Assembly: GCA_017464815.1 (NCBI GenBank)
Contig: JAFTYI010000008.1
Coordinates: forward strand, 1 to 64,000
Direction: 5' to 3'
DNA from: Bacteroidaceae bacterium
GTDB lineage: Bacteria > Bacteroidota > Bacteroidia > Bacteroidales > Bacteroidaceae
Length of the DNA stretch: 64,000 nucleotides
A program made the position numbers and the translations under genes. The notes under the pieces were generated by a model that saw nothing but the letters and a program-made list of their open reading frames with translations, searched no databases and had not been told where the DNA came from. Below, in pieces: positions 59,767 through 64,000 of the stretch (position 1 is its first letter; every line of letters starts with the position of its first letter).

Positions 59767-61656
59767 ATGGAATATACGATTCTAATACTTTTGTTGCCAC
59801 TCCTCTCCTTCCTTACACTGGGATTGGGGGGCAAATGGATGAGCCACCGCATGGCAGGCCTCATCGGTACGACATCGTTGGGAGCCGTCACCGTGCTTTC
59901 GTGGCTGACGGCCGGTCTCTACTTCACCGCGCCCCGCTTGGCCGACGGCACGTTTGAGACCCTCATCCCCTACAATTTCCGCTGGCTTCCCTTCACCGAG
60001 ACACTGAGCATCGACATGGGCATCTTGCTCGACCCCATCTCAGTGATGATGCTGGTAGTCATCTCCACCGTCAGCCTGATGGTACACATCTACTCAATGG
60101 GTTACATGAAGGGCGAACGCGGTTTCCAGCGCTACTATGCCTTCCTCAGCCTCTTCACCATGTCGATGCTCGGCCTGGTGGTGGCAACGAACATTTTCCA
60201 GATGTATCTTTTCTGGGAATTGGTGGGTGTGTCCAGCTATCTGCTCATCGGCTTCTACTACACCAAGCCCGAGGCTGTAGCCGCTTCAAAGAAAGCATTC
60301 ATCGTAACACGCTTTGCCGACCTGGGCTTCCTTATCGGAATCCTCATCTATGGCTACTACACCGGCACTTACGGTTTCTTTGGTGAAGGCGCCGAGCTGA
60401 CAGGTATGGCCGTGAAGATGGTCCCCCTCGCATTGGGACTGATGTTCATCGGCGGTGCCGGTAAGAGTGCCATGTTCCCCCTACACATCTGGCTGCCCGA
60501 TGCCATGGAAGGCCCCACCCCCGTGAGTGCCCTCATCCATGCCGCCACCATGGTGGTGGCCGGTGTCTACTTGGTAGCCCGCATGTTCCCCCTCTTCATC
60601 GGCTATGCGCCCGACGTGCTCCACATGGTAGCTTACGTGGGTCTCTTCACCGCTTTTTATGCCGCCTCAGTGGCTTGTGTACAGAGCGACATCAAGCGTG
60701 TGCTTGCCTTCTCCACCATCTCACAGATTGGTTTCATGATGGTAGCCTTGGGTGTCTGCACCGCCAGCGATCCTCACCACGGCGGTTTGGGTTACATGGC
60801 CTCCATGTTCCACCTCTTCACCCACGCCATGTTCAAGGCATTGCTCTTCCTTGGTGCCGGTAGCATCATCCATGCCGTACACAGCAACGAGATGTCAGCC
60901 ATGGGCGGACTGCGCAAGTATATGCCCATCACCCATTGGACATTCCTCATCGCCTGCTTGGCTATCGCGGGTATTCCTCCCTTCTCGGGCTTCTTCTCGA
61001 AGGACGAGATATTGGCTGCCTGCTTCCAGTTCAGCCCTGTAGTGGGTTGGATGATGACCGCCATTGCCGGCATGACGGCTTTCTACATGTTCCGTCTCTA
61101 CTTCGGCATCTTCTGGGGCACCGAGAACAAGGAACTGCACGCTCACCACACTCCCCATGAGAGTCCCTTGAGCATGAGTTTCCCCTTGATGTTCTTGGCC
61201 GCAGTCACTTGCGTGGCCGGTTTCATCCCCTTCGGACACTTCACCAGTTCCAACGGCACGGCTTACGACATCCACCTCGACTGGACAGTGGCCGCCACCA
61301 GCATTGCCGTAGCCGTAGCGGCCATCCTGTTGGCCACCTATATATATAAAGGTGAAAAGCAACCCGTGGCCGATGCCATGCAACGCCGCTTCAAAGGCTT
61401 GTGGACAGCCGCCTACCATCGTTTCTATCTCGACGAGGTGTATCAGTTCGTCACCCACAAGATTATCTTCGGATGCGTCAGCCGCCCCATTGCGTGGTTC
61501 GACCGCCATGTGGTGGATGGCACCTTCGACTTCCTTGCCTGGAGTGCCAATGCCGCCAGCGACAGCATCCGTGGCTTGCAGAGCGGACGTGTACAGCAAT
61601 ATGTCTTCGTCTTCCTGCTCGGCACATTGGCGTTGATATTATTACTGCTACTATAG
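59767..61656 (+). CDS. nuoL: NADH-quinone oxidoreductase subunit L
   Basis: This 629-aa antiporter-like subunit has about 16 helices and the long lateral helix at the C-terminus. The pumping motifs include FWELVGVSSYLLIGFYY, SAMFPLHIWLPDAMEGPTPVSALIHAATM, the HLFTHAMFKALLFLGAGS histidine helix, and IAGIPPFSGFFSKDEIL. The segment TYIYKGEKQ near residue 530 uses strikingly AT-rich codons. The stop TAG at 61654-61656 is formed together with the first bases (AGACCC) of repeat element C, as if the element had supplied the gene end. Confidence 0.97.
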   Translation: MEYTILILLLPLLSFLTLGLGGKWMSHRMAGLIGTTSLGAVTVLSWLTAGLYFTAPRLADGTFETLIPYNFRWLPFTETLSIDMGILLDPISVMMLVVISTVSLMVHIYSMGYMKGERGFQRYYAFLSLFTMSMLGLVVATNIFQMYLFWELVGVSSYLLIGFYYTKPEAVAASKKAFIVTRFADLGFLIGILIYGYYTGTYGFFGEGAELTGMAVKMVPLALGLMFIGGAGKSAMFPLHIWLPDAMEGPTPVSALIHAATMVVAGVYLVARMFPLFIGYAPDVLHMVAYVGLFTAFYAASVACVQSDIKRVLAFSTISQIGFMMVALGVCTASDPHHGGLGYMASMFHLFTHAMFKALLFLGAGSIIHAVHSNEMSAMGGLRKYMPITHWTFLIACLAIAGIPPFSGFFSKDEILAACFQFSPVVGWMMTAIAGMTAFYMFRLYFGIFWGTENKELHAHHTPHESPLSMSFPLMFLAAVTCVAGFIPFGHFTSSNGTAYDIHLDWTVAATSIAVAVAAILLATYIYKGEKQPVADAMQRRFKGLWTAAYHRFYLDEVYQFVTHKIIFGCVSRPIAWFDRHVVDGTFDFLAWSANAASDSIRGLQSGRVQQYVFVFLLGTLALILLLLL

Positions 61657-61800
61657 ACCCACCCCCTTCCCCTCCCTCTATGGAGGGGAGTATAAAGAGA
61701 ATCATCGTAATTGTATAAAATGAATAGAGATAAATAACAGAAGTGATTAACAAGACCATCTGCTCTCCCCTCCATAGAGGGAGGGGAAGGAGGAGGGTCT
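61655..61800. repeat. nuo hairpin element copy C
   Basis: Starts within the nuoL stop codon and ends 15 nt before nuoM. Core ATGAATAGAGATAAATAAC. Confidence 0.9.
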
Positions 61801-61814
61801 GATAATTAAGTATT

Positions 61815-63296
61815 ATGAACCTATTAAGTATATTCGTACTCATCCCCTTGTTGATGCTCGGCGGCCTGTGGCTGGCACGTGGCATCAAGCAAATACGTGC
61901 GGTGATGGTGACCGGTGCTTCGGCACTGCTCGCAGCATCCGTGGCACTGACGGTGATGTATCTGCAAGCCCGCTCTGCCGGCGATACGGCCGAGATGCTC
62001 TTCACCAGTTCCATTGCCTGGTATCCCTCTCTCAACATCTGCTATTCGGTAGGTGTCGACGGCATTTCAGTGGCCATGCTTCTGCTCTCGGCCATCATTG
62101 TCTTCACCGGTGTGTTCGCCTCATGGCGTCTGCAACCGCTGACGAAGGAGTATTTCCTCTGGTTCACCCTCCTGTCAATGGGTGTGTTCGGCTTCTTCAT
62201 CTGCACCGACCTCTTCACCATGTTCATGTTCTATGAAGTGGCGCTCATCCCCATGTACCTGCTCATCGGCGTGTGGGGAAGCGGCAAGAAGGAGTATTCG
62301 GCCATGAAGCTGACCCTGATGCTGATGGGAGGTTCGGCCTTCCTGCTGATAGGCATCTTGGGCATCTACTACGGCAGTGGTGCCGACACGATGAACCTTC
62401 TTGAGATTGCCGCCAAGGGCAACATCCCCGTGGAACAGCAGCTCATCTGGTTCCCCCTCACCTTCCTCGGATTCGGAGTGTTGGGTGCCCTCTTCCCCTT
62501 CCACACATGGAGCCCCGACGGTCACGCCTCAGCTCCCACGGCCGTGAGTATGCTTCACGCCGGTGTGTTGATGAAGCTCGGAGGCTACGGATGCTTCCGC
62601 ATTGCCATGTATCTGATGCCCCAGGCAGCCGACGAGTTGGGATGGATATTCCTTGTGCTCACCGGCATCTCGGTTGTTTATGGAGCCTTCTCAGCTTGCG
62701 TACAGACCGATTTGAAGTACATCAACGCCTACAGTTCGGTGAGCCACTGCGGCCTGGTGCTCTTTGCCATCCTGATGATGAATCAGACGGCCTGCACGGG
62801 TGCCGTGCTCCAGATGCTCAGCCACGGACTCATGACCGCCCTCTTCTTTGCTCTCATCGGTATGATTTACGGACGGACACACACCCGCGACGTGCGCGAG
62901 CTTTCGGGTTTGATGAAGGTAATGCCCTTCCTCGCCGTTTGTTACGTGATTGCCGGACTTGCCAACTTGGGACTCCCCGGCCTCAGCGGATTCATTGCCG
63001 AGATGACCATTTTCAACGGAGCCTTCCAGCTCGATGACCCCTTCCACCGCACGTGGACAATCATCGCCTGCTGCTCCATCGTCATCACGGCCGTCTATAT
63101 CCTCCGCCTGGTAGGCAAAATCCTCTATGGCACCTGCACCAACAAGCACCACCTTGCCCTGACCGATGCCACATGGGACGAGCGCACCGCCGTCATCATC
63201 CTCATCGCCTGCGTGGCCGCCCTCGGTATTGCACCTTGGTGGATCAGTGATATGATTAGTGAAAGTGTAGTGCCGGTGACCGACCTGTTCAGATAA
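61815..63296 (+). CDS. nuoM: NADH-quinone oxidoreductase subunit M
   Basis: This 493-aa antiporter-like subunit has about 14 helices. Key blocks are YEVALIPMYLLIGVWG (conserved Glu), FPFHTWSPDGHASAPTAVSMLHAGVLMKLG and LGLPGLSGFIAEMTIF. INAYSSVSHCGLV and MLSHGLMTALFFALIGMIYG are the channel helices. It lies between repeat elements C and D. Confidence 0.97.
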   Translation: MNLLSIFVLIPLLMLGGLWLARGIKQIRAVMVTGASALLAASVALTVMYLQARSAGDTAEMLFTSSIAWYPSLNICYSVGVDGISVAMLLLSAIIVFTGVFASWRLQPLTKEYFLWFTLLSMGVFGFFICTDLFTMFMFYEVALIPMYLLIGVWGSGKKEYSAMKLTLMLMGGSAFLLIGILGIYYGSGADTMNLLEIAAKGNIPVEQQLIWFPLTFLGFGVLGALFPFHTWSPDGHASAPTAVSMLHAGVLMKLGGYGCFRIAMYLMPQAADELGWIFLVLTGISVVYGAFSACVQTDLKYINAYSSVSHCGLVLFAILMMNQTACTGAVLQMLSHGLMTALFFALIGMIYGRTHTRDVRELSGLMKVMPFLAVCYVIAGLANLGLPGLSGFIAEMTIFNGAFQLDDPFHRTWTIIACCSIVITAVYILRLVGKILYGTCTNKHHLALTDATWDERTAVIILIACVAALGIAPWWISDMISESVVPVTDLFR

Positions 63297-63297
63297 C

Positions 63298-63447
63298 AGA
63301 CCCTCCCCCATCCCCTCCCTCTATGGAGGGGAGAGAAGGATACTACAGCAATAATATAATTAATAATGAATAGAGACAAATAATATAAATGATTAACAAG
63401 ACTATTCCTTCTCCCCTCCATAGAGGGAGGGGATGGGGGGAGGGTCT
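63298..63447. repeat. nuo hairpin element copy D
   Basis: The arms extend outward to AGACCCTCCCCC and GGGGGGAGGGTCT, the longest TIR of the four, with an AT-rich core. Between nuoM and nuoN. Confidence 0.9.
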
Positions 63448-63462
63448 GATAAGATTTATTAC

Positions 63463-64000
63463 ATGGATTACTCACAATTCCTCATACTGAAAGAAGAGCT
63501 GTCGCTGATAGCCGTCATCGTCATCTTGTTTGTGGCCGACCTGCTCTTCCTTAGCCCCGATGCCCACAAGCACGGAGGCAAGCCGGTGTTGAACACCATC
63601 ATCCCCGTCGCACTGTTGTTGATACACACGCTCATCACCATCGTGCCGGGCCCCGAAGCCGAAGCCTTTGGAGGCATGTATCAGAATGCCCCCGTGCAGA
63701 GCATCGTCAAGTCCATCCTCAGCGTGGGCACACTCATCGTCTTCCTGATGGCTCACGAGTGGATGAAGTTGCCCGACACGGCACACAAGCAGGGCGAGTT
63801 CTACTTCCTCACCCTCTGCACCCTGTTAGGTATGTATTTCATGATTTCAGCTGGCCACTTCCTGATGTTCTTCATCGGATTGGAGACCGCCTCCATCCCC
63901 ATGGCAGCTCTCGTGGCCTTCGACAAGTATCGCCACCACTCGGCCGAGGCAGGTGCCAAGTACATCCTCACGGCACTCTTCTCCAGCGGCCTGTTGCTCT
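63463..64000 (+). CDS. nuoN: NADH-quinone oxidoreductase subunit N (cut by right edge)
   Basis: From ATG 63463 ([20 protein letters not shown]) the frame stays open to the window end: 179 complete codons. Hydrophobic helices with [20 protein letters not shown] and [21 protein letters not shown] are the conserved NuoN part, and the Glu in GLETASIP matches the pumping Glu. Gene order and sequence both support NuoN. The remaining two thirds lie outside the window. Confidence 0.93.
   Translation, partial: MDYSQFLILKEELSLIAVIVILFVADLLFLSPDAHKHGGKPVLNTIIPVALLLIHTLITIVPGPEAEAFGGMYQNAPVQSIVKSILSVGTLIVFLMAHEWMKLPDTAHKQGEFYFLTLCTLLGMYFMISAGHFLMFFIGLETASIPMAALVAFDKYRHHSAEAGAKYILTALFSSGLLL

Overview
The window looks like a Bacteroidales chromosome, probably Bacteroidaceae or a close relative. 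It has Bacteroidota-type promoters (TAnnTTTG at -7, in several cases with TTG about 19-20 bp upstream), lipoprotein signals on many exported enzymes, a fused nuoCD inside a complex I operon, a ptb-buk pair, an Mpi-like serine recombinase and many palindromic intergenic repeats. No rRNA, tRNA or CRISPR array was recognised.

Positions 1-4250 are visibly more AT-rich than the rest and look acquired. They hold the edge of a promoterless Eco57I-type restriction-modification specificity cassette next to a serine recombinase, a TcmP / three-Cys DUF5131 pair preceded by a 39-aa ORF, and a BRO-N-Fic fusion between two decayed AlbA_2-type stubs. From 4.25 to 17 kb come a sugar MFS transporter, a LacI regulator, a divergent GH53 endo-galactanase, an M13 peptidase, a 5'-nucleotidase, a small winged-helix protein, and an HU-like protein overlapping a GH106-type rhamnosidase. 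From 17 to 25.5 kb lie glycerate kinase and an ABC-F ATPase, a short candidate RNA, a U32 protein, DusB, a polysaccharide deacetylase and a nitroreductase. Positions 25.6-38.7 kb hold a 1908-aa modular secreted protein with a 51-aa companion, and an alpha-2-macroglobulin-like protein. From 38.9 to 54.3 kb are housekeeping genes: ppdK, rlmD, an RluA-type synthase, comF, an MG2-like protein, a TRIC channel, a D-2-hydroxyacid dehydrogenase, rarA, ptb and buk. From 54.5 kb to the right edge is nuoA-B-CD-H-I-J-K-L-M-N (N incomplete), without nuoEFG.

The most unusual signal lies outside the genes. At least a dozen gaps, and one place inside the abc-F coding sequence, carry short arrays whose units are almost always 22 or 23 bp long. 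The unit sequence differs from locus to locus. In one array the register is kept while the unit sequence changes. Two array families recur at distant loci. Separately, four near-identical hairpin elements of about 145 bp sit between nuo genes. Several other gaps hold long inverted repeats, up to a perfect 33-bp pair.

Functional links are mostly inference. LacI, the MFS carrier and GH53 look like a small galactan module without SusC/SusD. Glycerate kinase and the 2-hydroxyacid dehydrogenase could both act on glycerate or hydroxypyruvate. Ptb-Buk would make ATP from acyl-CoA, and the NuoEFG-less complex I would pump ions using an electron donor other than NADH.
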